A stretch of DNA of 64,000 bases from NCBI GenBank assembly GCA_015055625.1, contig SVHU01000010.1, forward strand, positions 31,486 through 95,485, read 5' to 3'. The DNA is from Clostridiales bacterium. Lineage in GTDB: Bacteria; Bacillota; Clostridia; Christensenellales; Pumilibacteraceae. A model generated the notes under the pieces. It saw only the letters and a program-made list of their open reading frames with translations. It was not told the origin of the DNA and made no database searches. Position 1 is the stretch's first letter; every line of letters begins with the position of its first letter. Below are positions 52,314 through 61,932 of the stretch, in pieces. A program made the position numbers and the translations under genes.

Positions 52314-54085
52314 TGACTGAAAATATAGGAAAAGTAATAAGCATTAATGGAAACTTGATATCCGTTGAGTTTAAGGGTGTTGTTTCTATGAATGAAATTT
52401 GCTATATAAAAGTTGACAACGTTATATTAAAAAGCGAAGTTATACGTATTCGTGGTAACGTTGCGCAAATACAAGTTTATGAAATGACTAACGGGATAAA
52501 ATGCGGAGATGCAGTAGAATTTACCGGTGAAATGTTATCGGCAGAACTAGGCCCCGGCTTACTTGGTCAAATATACGACGGATTGCAAAATCCACTTCCT
52601 GTTTTAGCCGAACAAGCAGGCTGGTTTTTAGAGCGAGGAAATTATGCCAACGGATTAAATACTGAAAAAAAATGGGAGTTTACGCCCACCGCTAAGGTTG
52701 GAGATGTTGTGTGTGCCGGAGAATATGTTGGTACGGTTTTAGAGGGTTCATTTCAACATAAGATATTCGTGCCTTTTTATTTGCTTGGGAATTATACAGT
52801 AAAATCTATTGCTGAAAAAGGTAAATATACCATAAAAGAAACGGTGGCAGTAGTAATCAACGAGCGAGGACGTGAAATACCATTAACTATGTCTTTTAAG
52901 TGGCCGGTTAAGCGCGCTGTTAAGTGTTATAGCGAAAGATTAGCGCCTACTGAAACGATGGAAACAAAAGTGCGACTAGTTGATTCTTTCTTTCCCGTAG
53001 CAAAAGGCGGAACTTATTGCACGCCTGGACCATTTGGAGCAGGCAAAACTGTTTTACAACATACAACGTCAAAATATGCCGACGTAGATATTGTAATTAT
53101 CGCCGCGTGTGGAGAACGTGCAGGTGAAGTTGTGGAAACGCTTACGGAATTTCCAGAATTGATTGACCCAAAAACAAATCGTTCGTTGATGGAGCGCACT
53201 ATTATAATTTGTAATACCTCGTCCATGCCTGTTGCATCTCGTGAAGCATCGGTTTACACGTCGGTTACACTTGCAGAATACTATCGACAAATGGGTTTAC
53301 ACGTTCTTCTTTTAGCTGACTCCACTTCTCGTTGGGCGCAAGCGCTTAGAGAGATGTCGGGAAGACTTGAAGAAATTCCAGGGGAAGAAGCCTTCCCGGC
53401 TTATCTTGAATCCTATATTGCGGCTTTTTATGAAAGAGCGGGATACGTTCGATTACCAGACGGAAGCACAGGTTCAGTTACAATAGGCGGAACAGTTTCT
53501 CCAGCTGGTGGTAATTTTGAAGAGCCAGTAACACAAGCAACCTTAAAAGTTGTAGGTGCTTTTCACGGTCTTTCGCGTGAGCGTTCAGATGCAAGAAAAT
53601 ATCCTGCTATTGATCCGCTTATTTCTTGGTCAAAATATAGAAGTGTTATTGATAGTGAAAAATTAGAATTTTGTAAAAACATTTTACATTATGGTTATGA
53701 AATTAGTTCGATGATGAAAGTTGTTGGAGAAGAAGGAACAGCTTTGATAGATTATATTACGTATTTAAAATCAGAAATGCTTGACGCTGTTTATCTACAA
53801 CAAAATTCTTTTGATTTAGTTGATGCAAACTGTGGTATTGAAAGACAGCGTTACGTTATAGATAAATTAGTTGAAATTTTAGGTAGTAGTTATAGTGTTG
53901 ATAATAAAGATGAGGCGCGTTCTTTCTTTAATAATATGCGCCAAAAATTCATTGATTGGAATTATACAGAATTCAAAAATGAAGCATTTAAGAAAAAAGA
54001 AGTAGAAATTGATGAACTATATTGTAAAGCAAATGGTAAATTGTCTACATTAGTTGAAAAAATATTCAAGGACGGTGCACAATAG
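52313..54085 (+). CDS. atpA: V-type ATP synthase subunit A (catalytic)
   Basis: The 590-residue protein is the catalytic subunit. The P-loop GPFGAGKT spans residues 239-246 (Lys245), followed by the GERAGE motif and the Walker B region [13 protein letters not shown]. The subunit A-specific non-homologous insert lies ahead of the P-loop. It hydrolyses or makes ATP at the A/B interface. One-base overlaps on both sides (TAATG, TAGTG) show tight translational coupling. Confidence 0.97.
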   Translation: MTENIGKVISINGNLISVEFKGVVSMNEICYIKVDNVILKSEVIRIRGNVAQIQVYEMTNGIKCGDAVEFTGEMLSAELGPGLLGQIYDGLQNPLPVLAEQAGWFLERGNYANGLNTEKKWEFTPTAKVGDVVCAGEYVGTVLEGSFQHKIFVPFYLLGNYTVKSIAEKGKYTIKETVAVVINERGREIPLTMSFKWPVKRAVKCYSERLAPTETMETKVRLVDSFFPVAKGGTYCTPGPFGAGKTVLQHTTSKYADVDIVIIAACGERAGEVVETLTEFPELIDPKTNRSLMERTIIICNTSSMPVASREASVYTSVTLAEYYRQMGLHVLLLADSTSRWAQALREMSGRLEEIPGEEAFPAYLESYIAAFYERAGYVRLPDGSTGSVTIGGTVSPAGGNFEEPVTQATLKVVGAFHGLSRERSDARKYPAIDPLISWSKYRSVIDSEKLEFCKNILHYGYEISSMMKVVGEEGTALIDYITYLKSEMLDAVYLQQNSFDLVDANCGIERQRYVIDKLVEILGSSYSVDNKDEARSFFNNMRQKFIDWNYTEFKNEAFKKKEVEIDELYCKANGKLSTLVEKIFKDGAQ

Positions 54086-55380
54086 TGGGTAAAGTTTATA
54101 ATCGAATAGAATCAATTGTTGGCAACGTTATTACCGTTAAAGCAAACGGCGTCCAATATAAAGAATTAGCGCAAATTAATACGCGTTTTGGAAAATCATT
54201 GGCCCAGGTTAACAAAATAGAGGGGGATATAGTATCACTTCAAATTTTTGCAGGAGGACAAGGCGTATCTACTGGAGATGAAGTACGTTTTCTTGGACAT
54301 GAAATGAGGGTTGCATTTAGCGAAGACTTGTTAGGTCGTATATTCAACGGTTCTGGTGAACCTAGAGATAAAGGACCTGTTCTTACAGAAAACATGCAAG
54401 CGATCGGCGGGCCATCGGTAAATCCCACCAAACGTATTCTTGCTAATAGAATGCTTAGAACAAATATCCCCATGATAGATATGTTTAATACGTTAGTCGT
54501 GTCCCAAAAACTGCCGATTTTTTCTATTTCGGGAGAACCGTATAACCAGCTTCTTGCTCGTATAGCAATGCAAGCAGAAGCTGACGTTATTGTACTTGGC
54601 GGTATGGGACTTAAATATGATGATTTTTTATATTTTAAGGACGAGTTTTCTAAAGGTGGAGCTCTGAGTAAAACCGTTATGTTTATTCATACGGCTTCCG
54701 ATCCGACGGTTGAATGTATGATGATACCGGATATGGCGTTGGCGGTGGCTGAGCAATTTGCTTTACAAAATAAGGACGTGTTGGTGCTTCTTACGGATAT
54801 GACTAACTTTGCAGATGCAATGAAGGAAATTGCAATAACGCAAGAACAAGTGCCCTCAAATCGTGGATATCCGGGCGATCTTTATTCACAACTTGCTGCT
54901 CGTTATGAAAAAGCCGTTGACTTTGCGGATTCGGGATCGATTACAGTTTTAGCAGTTACGACTATGCCGGGTGATGATGTCACACATCCTGTTCCTGATA
55001 ATACTGGATATATTACTGAGGGACAATATTATCTTAAGGGTGGTCGTATTGAACCGTTTGGTTCTTTGTCAAGGCTTAAACAAAACGTAAATGGCAAAAC
55101 CCGAAAAGATCACAGAGCGCTTATGGATTCGATGATTCGTATGTATTCTTCATATAAAGAAACTCTAGAAAAGAAAAACATGGGTTTTTCAATGAGTAAA
55201 TGGGATGAAAAACTATTAAAATACGGAGAGCTTTTTGAAAATAAATTAATGTCCCTATCTGTTAATCTTACTCTTGAACAAGCGCTTGATTTGGGATGGG
55301 AAATTTTGGCAGATTGTTTTGAAAGAGAAGAAACTGGAATTAAGTCGGACCTTGTAGATGAATTTTGGCCTAAAAAATAA
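54085..55380 (+). CDS. atpB: V-type ATP synthase subunit B
   Basis: The 431-residue protein is the non-catalytic nucleotide-binding subunit. It lacks a normal P-loop ([13 protein letters not shown] in its place) and shows typical blocks [16 protein letters not shown] and [14 protein letters not shown]. The GTG start overlaps the subunit A stop (TAGTG). It forms the A3B3 hexamer with subunit A. Confidence 0.97.
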   Translation: MGKVYNRIESIVGNVITVKANGVQYKELAQINTRFGKSLAQVNKIEGDIVSLQIFAGGQGVSTGDEVRFLGHEMRVAFSEDLLGRIFNGSGEPRDKGPVLTENMQAIGGPSVNPTKRILANRMLRTNIPMIDMFNTLVVSQKLPIFSISGEPYNQLLARIAMQAEADVIVLGGMGLKYDDFLYFKDEFSKGGALSKTVMFIHTASDPTVECMMIPDMALAVAEQFALQNKDVLVLLTDMTNFADAMKEIAITQEQVPSNRGYPGDLYSQLAARYEKAVDFADSGSITVLAVTTMPGDDVTHPVPDNTGYITEGQYYLKGGRIEPFGSLSRLKQNVNGKTRKDHRALMDSMIRMYSSYKETLEKKNMGFSMSKWDEKLLKYGELFENKLMSLSVNLTLEQALDLGWEILADCFEREETGIKSDLVDEFWPKK

Positions 55381-55394
55381 GGAGGAACGTAATT

Positions 55395-56024
55395 TTGGCA
55401 AAAATCAAACTAACTAAAAACGAGTTAAAGGTACAAAAGGATGCATTAAAAATGTACCGAAGATATTTGCCTACTCTAACGTTAAAAAAACAGCAACTTT
55501 ATGCAGAAATGCGTATTATTGAAGCAAAAGCAAAAGCAGTAAGAAAAGAAAAAGAAGATCTTGAGTTTGGATTTAGGGACTGGATTGCTGTTTTTAGCGA
55601 AAATGGTGCTTTCCCAAAAGATATTATTACCGTTAGCAACATCCGTAAAGGCAGAGGGAATATTGCAGGTGTTGACATTCCTACGTTTGAGGGAGCGGAT
55701 TTTTTGCGAGGAGATTACGATTTGTACGTTACACCGCTTTGGGTTGATATCGCTATAAATCATATGGAAAGAGCTATGTTGCTTGATTTGGAGGCGGAAG
55801 TGTTAGACGAACAAGTTAGACTTTTAGAAGTCGAATTGCGCGCAACGTCGCAAAGAGTTAACTTGTTTGAAAAGGTTAAGATTCCTGAAACAGAGGAAAA
55901 TATCAAAAAGATATCTATCTATATGGCGGATCAACAAGTTAGTGCTGTCGTGCGTTCAAAAATATCTAAACGAAAAATTGGTGTTTGTAGCGTAGAAAAT
56001 CCTGAAAAGGAGGATTATTCGTAA
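55395..56024 (+). CDS. atpD: V-type ATP synthase subunit D
   Basis: The 209-residue protein is the central-shaft subunit D, mostly two long helices (KLTKNELKVQKDALKMYRRY at the start and a long C-terminal helix ending in VEN). It starts with TTG, with a GGAGG site 9 nt upstream. Its stop overlaps the subunit I start (TAATG). Confidence 0.93.
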   Translation: MAKIKLTKNELKVQKDALKMYRRYLPTLTLKKQQLYAEMRIIEAKAKAVRKEKEDLEFGFRDWIAVFSENGAFPKDIITVSNIRKGRGNIAGVDIPTFEGADFLRGDYDLYVTPLWVDIAINHMERAMLLDLEAEVLDEQVRLLEVELRATSQRVNLFEKVKIPETEENIKKISIYMADQQVSAVVRSKISKRKIGVCSVENPEKEDYS

Positions 56025-57946
56025 TGATTGTACCAATGAGTAAAGTATCCCTTATTATTTTAGAAGATAAAAAGCGTGAAACCTTAAAAGTTCTTCGAAA
56101 ATTAGGGCTTTTACACGTTGAAATTTTTGAGGGATATGGAGAAAATCTTGTAGAACTACAAGAACAAATAACGTTGCTTGAGAGTTCTATATTTGCAATA
56201 GGAAAAAACAAAAAAGTTGAACAAGTAGATATTAGTGTAGAAGAAGCATTGGCTATTGCAAAACAAATTAAAAATTTTGAAGAAGAAAAAGCTCTGTGTC
56301 AGTCAGAAAAGATTATGCTTGTATCTGAGCTTGAGCGATTAAAACAATGGGGAGAGATTGATACTGATAGTATAAACGAATTAAAGGAAAAGGGCGTAGA
56401 AGTATATTTTTATGAAACGTCTAAAAAGGAATATGATTTAATTTCTAAAAATGCTACTACCGTACGTCTTAACTCTAATAAGTCAATGATTAGATTTGCA
56501 TTGATTAAATCTAATATAGAAGAGGCGCAAGCTCCCATTGTAGCGATTAGTGTTAACAGTTTAGTTTTACCGCAGATTTCTACAACTGAAATGCGAGAAA
56601 AACTTTTACTGTTAAATAAACGCATTGATGAAATAAACGCAAATATATCGTCTAGCGCTTGTTATCTTAATAGTATAAAGCAAGCAATAAAACATAAAGA
56701 AAAAGAAGTTGAATTTGAAACTTATGCAACAGGTATGACGGTAGAGAATTTGTCTTTAGATAAAAAACAAAACGTTTCGATTGCATATTTTAAGGGGTAT
56801 ATTGAAAACGAAAACCTGGATAAATTGAAACGAGTGGCGATAGAAAATTCGTGGGGGCTTTTCGTTGAAGAACCTACAAATGAAGATAATGTTCCAACTA
56901 AGTTAAAGAACAATAGATTTGTAAGCCTTATTTACCCGTTAACAGATTTTTTAGGAACTGTTCCTGGATATTTTGAGCACGACATATCTAGTTGGTTTTT
57001 AATGTTTATACTAATATTTTTTGGTATAATTTTTGGGGACGGAGGTTACGGTTTATTAATTTGCTTTATTACAGCGATTTTAATTATATACTCTTTCATC
57101 AAAAATAAGAAAGTATCCCCCATGTATTTATTGATAGGACTTTTTGGGCTTTCGACGGTCTTGTGGGGAACTATCACTTGTACGTGGTTTGGGTTGTCTT
57201 CAGAAGTGTTGCCCAATTGGTTAAAGAGTTTATCTATTCCATGGATATCCAACGTATATGCAGATAAGATTTGGTATCCGTTTTGGACAAATGGTGAAGC
57301 AGGACTTACTACTGCTCAGAATTTACAAATTGTTTGCTTCTCCCTTGCGCTAATACAGTTAACCGTAGCGCATATAAAATGTTCTGTTAAAAACAAAGGC
57401 TCTATTAAAATACTAGGAGATGTTGGAGCTATATTGCAACTTCTCGGCATCTATTATTTAGTATTAAGTCTTGTGGTTAATTCCCAAGTCTTTAGTTTTG
57501 GGTTATTAATCGGAGGAATACCAATAGGTGCAGTGGCTATTGCTTTGATTGGGATAGGTTTTGTTCTAAGTTTTGTGTTTTCCAATTATGAGGGCAATAT
57601 ATTAAAATCAATTACATCAAGTTGTAAAAATATCGTGTCTGTAATACTTGGCGTTGTTAATGTTTTTTCAGATATTGTTTCATATATACGTCTTTGGGCT
57701 GTTGGGCTTGCAGGTGCAGCAATATCAGCAACGGTAAATGTATTGGCCGGGCCATTACTTGGGAATTTTATGTTTATGTTGCTTGCTATCTTTCTTTTAG
57801 TGTTTGGGCATGGACTAAATATAATATTAAACGTTCTTTCAGTTATAGTGCATGGAATTAGACTTAATACGTTAGAGTTTTCTTCACACTTAGATATGTC
57901 GTGGAGTGGACATAAATTTAAACCATTTAAAGAAAAATTTGATTAA
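56024..57946 (+). CDS. atpI: V-type ATP synthase subunit I (membrane stator)
   Basis: The 640-residue protein has an N-terminal cytoplasmic half with coiled coils (about 1-310) and a C-terminal half with seven or eight membrane helices. The conserved ion-channel arginine is in VSYIRLWAVGLAGAAIS, followed by the GHGLNIILN region. It carries ions past the c-ring. Subunit K follows 13 nt later. Confidence 0.95.
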   Translation: MIVPMSKVSLIILEDKKRETLKVLRKLGLLHVEIFEGYGENLVELQEQITLLESSIFAIGKNKKVEQVDISVEEALAIAKQIKNFEEEKALCQSEKIMLVSELERLKQWGEIDTDSINELKEKGVEVYFYETSKKEYDLISKNATTVRLNSNKSMIRFALIKSNIEEAQAPIVAISVNSLVLPQISTTEMREKLLLLNKRIDEINANISSSACYLNSIKQAIKHKEKEVEFETYATGMTVENLSLDKKQNVSIAYFKGYIENENLDKLKRVAIENSWGLFVEEPTNEDNVPTKLKNNRFVSLIYPLTDFLGTVPGYFEHDISSWFLMFILIFFGIIFGDGGYGLLICFITAILIIYSFIKNKKVSPMYLLIGLFGLSTVLWGTITCTWFGLSSEVLPNWLKSLSIPWISNVYADKIWYPFWTNGEAGLTTAQNLQIVCFSLALIQLTVAHIKCSVKNKGSIKILGDVGAILQLLGIYYLVLSLVVNSQVFSFGLLIGGIPIGAVAIALIGIGFVLSFVFSNYEGNILKSITSSCKNIVSVILGVVNVFSDIVSYIRLWAVGLAGAAISATVNVLAGPLLGNFMFMLLAIFLLVFGHGLNIILNVLSVIVHGIRLNTLEFSSHLDMSWSGHKFKPFKEKFD

Positions 57947-57958
57947 AGGAGAATAATT

Positions 57959-58384
57959 ATGAATTTAGGTTTATTAGGAACAGCATTAGCAATGGGTATT
58001 GCTGCACTTGGTTCGGCAATAGGAATAGGAATTGCAGGTCAAGCATCTATCGGTGCGTGGAAAAAGTGTTATATGAACAATAAGGCAGCACCGTTTATTC
58101 TTACCGTTTTTGCGGGAGCGCCACTTACTCAAACTATTTACGGTTTTCTTTTGATGCAACAACTGAAAGCTTCTAGTGCAGATCCGGCATTTTTATTTGG
58201 TATTGGTATTGCATCGGCAGTAGCAATGGCTTTTTCTGCAATTTTTCAAGGCAAGGCAGGTGCAGCAGGTGCAGATGCGTTGGCAGAAACAGGCAAAGGT
58301 TTTTCTCAATATATAACCGTAGTAGGTCTTTGCGAAACGGTTGCTCTATTTGCTTTGGTGTTTAGTATGGTTGCTCTTTCTTAA
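57959..58384 (+). CDS. atpK: V-type ATP synthase subunit K (c-ring), Na+-type ligand set
   Basis: The 141-residue protein has four membrane helices as two fused hairpins, as in NtpK of Enterococcus hirae. The ion-binding set known from that Na+ ring is visible: Thr57-Gln58 in APLTQTIYGF, Gln97 in AIFQGKAG and the carboxylate Glu126 in GLCETVAL. This supports Na+ rather than H+ coupling (inference by comparison). GGAG lies 8-11 nt before the ATG. Last gene of the operon; no terminator except the IS-end hairpin at 58464. Confidence 0.94.
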   Translation: MNLGLLGTALAMGIAALGSAIGIGIAGQASIGAWKKCYMNNKAAPFILTVFAGAPLTQTIYGFLLMQQLKASSADPAFLFGIGIASAVAMAFSAIFQGKAGAAGADALAETGKGFSQYITVVGLCETVALFALVFSMVALS

Positions 58385-58463
58385 GCATTTTGAGAGGTTA
58401 TAAATATTTATAGGAAATTGCACTTTCAAGCGATAAAAAGAAAATAGAACTTGGATTTTGATA

Positions 58464-58770
58464 TGCACCCCAAAAGTTAGACACTTTTGGGGTGCATATT
58501 TTATGGCAAAAAAGGACAAACGTTTAGAAAATACTCGCCAGAATTTAAAATAACTGTTATACTAGATATGCGAGAGAATCGATTGAGTTACAGCGAAACA
58601 GTTAAAAACATGAGTTGATAAAGACTAGTGAAGGTGGAGCAATTCAAACTGTGCAACGATTCACTAAACACCCCGCGCGCAAACGAAAAAAACCACCCAA
58701 AAAGGCAGGTTCTCATAAGGATATTAAGTTAAATCCAAGAGAAAAAGCCGATTGAGAGTGGCTAAGTAAG
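58464..58770 (+). pseudogene. Remnant of an IS3-family (IS150-type) element, decayed orfA
   Basis: TGCACCCCAAAAGTTAGACA (58464-58483) matches the terminal repeat of IS150-group IS3 elements and folds with the following CTTTTGGGGTGCA. The next frame encodes the start of an OrfA transposase, but single-base shifts break it: frame pieces read TFRKYSPEFKITVILDM, then RLSYSETVK, then a basic KRKKPPKKAGSHKDI stretch ending in a stop. OrfB and the other end are missing. It is non-functional debris at the edge of the defence island. Confidence 0.8.
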
Positions 58771-58810
58771 AAAAATGCAACATGGACGAAAAGTCTGTGT
58801 TGCATTTTTC
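58771..58810. terminator. Strong bidirectional hairpin after the IS remnant
   Basis: AAAAATGCAACA pairs perfectly with TGTTGCATTTTT; the inner GAC-GAAAA-GTC extends it. A and T runs on both sides would give termination in both directions. Confidence 0.7.
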
Positions 58811-58951
58811 TTTATGCTTCCGATCCCCAAAATTTGCGCCGCAATAAACAATGAATAAGCCCGGCGAAAAAAGTTGGATTTGTTTTCGAAAAAGTGCTGG
58901 ACTTATGCTCTCTTCTGTGGTATGTTGTTGTGCTAACAGGAGGTGCAACCT

Positions 58952-59224
58952 ATGAAAAATATAATCAACGAGCTATGGCACGGAAACATCATTCCGCAAG
59001 AGTACAGCCGAACCAACTCCCAAGAGATGAAGGAACTGCTCGGTTATATGGCAAGGCATCACGAGGATCTCGAAAAGACCTTCTCGGACGAGCAGAAGGA
59101 AACATTCGAAAAGTTCCATGACTGTTGAAGCGAATATATGAGTCTTGCCGAAGCAGCAATATTTGAGTATGCGTTTAAAATAGGCATGAGATTGGCACTT
59201 GAAGTGCTTGTTGATTTTCGGCAT
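58952..59224 (+). pseudogene. DUF6809-like small protein with a nonsense mutation
   Basis: The intact frame (58952-59128, 58 codons) starts after a GGAGG site and reads MKNIINELWHGNIIPQEYS and MKELLGYMARHHEDLEKTF, typical of DUF6809 proteins from mobile DNA. It stops at TGA (59126-59128). In-frame read-through continues with SEYMSLAEAAIFEYAFKIG, the expected C-terminal half of the family, so the stop most likely replaces a TGG (Trp) codon. TGA is a true stop elsewhere (ybaB), so recoding is not needed. It converges on the SEFIR gene with no gap. Confidence 0.75.
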
Positions 59225-61891
59225 TTAATCTATCCAACCAATAGATTTGAGATCGTTTTTTAGCCAATTGAGAACGATTTTTGTCAACGGAAATTCATTG
59301 AAAAGCTCTAATAATTGAGAGTGAAGTGTGACAGAACATAATTCAGCATTGGAAAATCTATACCTATCTATAGATTCTTTGATTTCGCCAAAAAATTTCA
59401 TATACTCTTCGTGTTCGCTTTTCCTTTCCTCAATAACAAGTTCATTGTCTTCGGTTGATTGTTTGCAAAGTAAATACCATTGAATGCAGGGATGTTTTTC
59501 ATCACCTTGCAAGTAATAGCTAATCTTTAATTTTGCAGGAAGCATTAAATATAATGGCATGGTGTTACGCAGAGTGCTAAAAATGTCATCAACTAATTTT
59601 TGGTATGCCGTTAATGCTTTACCATAAACGCAACGAACAAGTTCTAATTGCTTTTTATAACTATACAAATCCCAAACCCATCCGCCATTTGTAAGTTCAA
59701 TATCAGGATGAGTATGTGGATATTTTAAGTGCGTTTCTCCATTTGACTCTAATTTTTCAATTTGCTCAAAAAAGAGATTGACAGAAAAAGCAGAATGTTT
59801 CTTAATCGAAGCCATCCTAAATCGTTTATAAGGAGATAATGCTGATAGTTCTATATCCTCACGATATAATGAACCCTTGTTCAAAAAAGAACGTGCGATG
59901 TCGTAAAAAACTTCTTCTCTTAAATCAGGCACATTCAGAAATGAAGGAGAACTCTCTATATATTTTTTTAGATTATCGGACAAATACTCAAAAGTATATA
60001 TCCATGGCCAAACGGAAGATTTAATAACACCTTTGGATATTAGATACATTGGTATTTGCGGTACATCGCGAGCAATTATGTATGGAACTCCTGTGTTTCG
60101 TTGCTCCCAACATAAGCAAATGCTGGAACGGTGTGCTCGAGAAACTATAATATGAAATGTGGATAATTGCTCTCCGTCCATTGGAGCAATCACTTTTGAT
60201 ATGTTACCTAACGATTTTATCCACGTGTTCATACAGGTCAAAATCATTTCAGCACACTGTTCATCAGAGGGGAGGCTCTCTATATATTCATTTATGATGT
60301 TATCACGAATGATTTTTGAAGCAATTCCCGGATAAGTTTCCACTATTCTAGCAAAAATTGTTTTTGACTCTTCAAAAGAAAGATTGCCAAAGAGAATCAT
60401 GAGAGGATATCGCCAACGAATTATGGACGCATCCGTCTTTACAATTTCTTCAACGTCAAGGTAGCGATCGCGAATTGCTTCGGCGGCAAGCCATTGTGGA
60501 ATAATAGGCAACCCAAATGATATATAATCTCCATCCAACTGCAGAAGCCCTGTATAGAGAATATCGGAGAGTTTGATAGAGCTATCCAATTCAGAAATTA
60601 AGATTTTATTCATCTGGTTGTTTATATACTTAACAGATAATTTTTTCAATTGTTCAAGAATCGTATCGCTATAATTTATAGATGCTACACTTTTTGTTAT
60701 GAGAAACTTTATTAAATCTTGTTTTGAAGTGATGATATTTCCTGATTTTATAAGGTATTCACCAACCAATATTGCGAAAAACGGGTTTACTATTGTATCT
60801 TGAAATTTATCTCCTAATGCTCTGATTCTAGCCTCAGGAACTTTATCCCCAACAATCTTTTTTATTAAACTAAAACTCTCATCTAAAGAAAGATCTCGAA
60901 TCTTTATTGTATTACACCTTTCATCAATAGCAGTATTCGGGCGAGAGGAAACCACAAATCTAACTTTTTCATTACATGTTTCGCATAAAATTATAGCTTC
61001 GATAATCTTTCTTGCAAAATGATAGCTAACTTCATCTAATCCGTCAATAAAGAAAATTGTTTCGGCGGATATATCGTTAATCTCAAGATATCTATCCAAC
61101 CTTATATCATTCGGTATATCAACAGCAGATATTAAAAAAGAAGCTCGCTCATTTTTGAGTTGTTGCAAATGAAGAATGGATAGTGCCAAAGATTTTCCTG
61201 AACCGAAATCTCCGATTATATATCGACTTCTTTTATCACCCTGTGGTAGAATATAGTTAAAAACATCGGTTTCCAACATAGAATCAAGAATTTCTTGAGA
61301 TTTTTCTCTAGATAATCCGTTCGAGATAAAGCGAGCCAAGCACTTATTTTTTATATTTTTAATTTGCTTATCTTCTGCTGATACGATGCCTAAATCTTGC
61401 TGTAACGTTTTAATTGGCACAATAGTGCCTAACTCAGGTTTTGTGATTTTTTGCTGATTTGTTAATCGAGCATATAAGTTTACAAAATCATTATTATTTG
61501 AAATTGTATAACGAGTATAGGAAAGAAGCACAAGAGGAATCAAAGAAGTATCGTTATCATCATCTATAAACACGGGAATAAATTTATCATTTACTTCTGC
61601 TTCATAAATTATATCCGTAATTAATCTTCCTTCAAATTTAGCACCTTTTCCCGTTCCTATCGGATCTCTTTGTTCAAATCTATTTTTGTACTTTGCAGAG
61701 CATACACATATAACAAATTCTGACTCTAAAATGTTTTGCACCATATATGTAGGCCAACCAAGTGATGGCGTTGGTGTATACTTGTCTAGTTCAGCATCAA
61801 CGCCCAATCTCCTTAGGTTGTCCGCAAATTTTTTTACTTTTTCAGAATGTTCTGCGTTATCTTGCGAATAGCTAATAAATACTTTTCCCAT
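59225..61891 (-). CDS. SEFIR-domain STAND NTPase, probable antiphage defence protein
   Basis: The 888-residue protein begins with a SEFIR (TIR-like) domain, about 1-150: GKVFISYSQDNAEHSEKV, then LRRLGVDAELDKY and FVICVCSAKYKNR. A STAND/NACHT-like P-loop NTPase follows, with Walker A GDFGSGKS near 228-235 and Walker B TIFFIDGLDEV near 278-284, then a WH-like region. The C-terminal ~450 residues match no family I recognise and may be the sensor. By analogy with known TIR/SEFIR-STAND systems, infection would trigger oligomerisation and a toxic effector response. GGAG lies 6 nt before the ATG. It is 41 bp downstream of the type III restriction gene. Confidence 0.88.
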   Translation of the reverse strand: MGKVFISYSQDNAEHSEKVKKFADNLRRLGVDAELDKYTPTPSLGWPTYMVQNILESEFVICVCSAKYKNRFEQRDPIGTGKGAKFEGRLITDIIYEAEVNDKFIPVFIDDDNDTSLIPLVLLSYTRYTISNNNDFVNLYARLTNQQKITKPELGTIVPIKTLQQDLGIVSAEDKQIKNIKNKCLARFISNGLSREKSQEILDSMLETDVFNYILPQGDKRSRYIIGDFGSGKSLALSILHLQQLKNERASFLISAVDIPNDIRLDRYLEINDISAETIFFIDGLDEVSYHFARKIIEAIILCETCNEKVRFVVSSRPNTAIDERCNTIKIRDLSLDESFSLIKKIVGDKVPEARIRALGDKFQDTIVNPFFAILVGEYLIKSGNIITSKQDLIKFLITKSVASINYSDTILEQLKKLSVKYINNQMNKILISELDSSIKLSDILYTGLLQLDGDYISFGLPIIPQWLAAEAIRDRYLDVEEIVKTDASIIRWRYPLMILFGNLSFEESKTIFARIVETYPGIASKIIRDNIINEYIESLPSDEQCAEMILTCMNTWIKSLGNISKVIAPMDGEQLSTFHIIVSRAHRSSICLCWEQRNTGVPYIIARDVPQIPMYLISKGVIKSSVWPWIYTFEYLSDNLKKYIESSPSFLNVPDLREEVFYDIARSFLNKGSLYREDIELSALSPYKRFRMASIKKHSAFSVNLFFEQIEKLESNGETHLKYPHTHPDIELTNGGWVWDLYSYKKQLELVRCVYGKALTAYQKLVDDIFSTLRNTMPLYLMLPAKLKISYYLQGDEKHPCIQWYLLCKQSTEDNELVIEERKSEHEEYMKFFGEIKESIDRYRFSNAELCSVTLHSQLLELFNEFPLTKIVLNWLKNDLKSIGWID

Positions 61892-61932
61892 TATATCTCC
61901 ATTGTTTTGGATTTTTCCATAATAAACTATAT

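Noticed and set aside
59126..59128. TGA read as tryptophan (alternative genetic code)
   Set aside because: TGA is used as a normal stop in ybaB (ATGA overlap with recR) and other genes, so a nonsense mutation is simpler.
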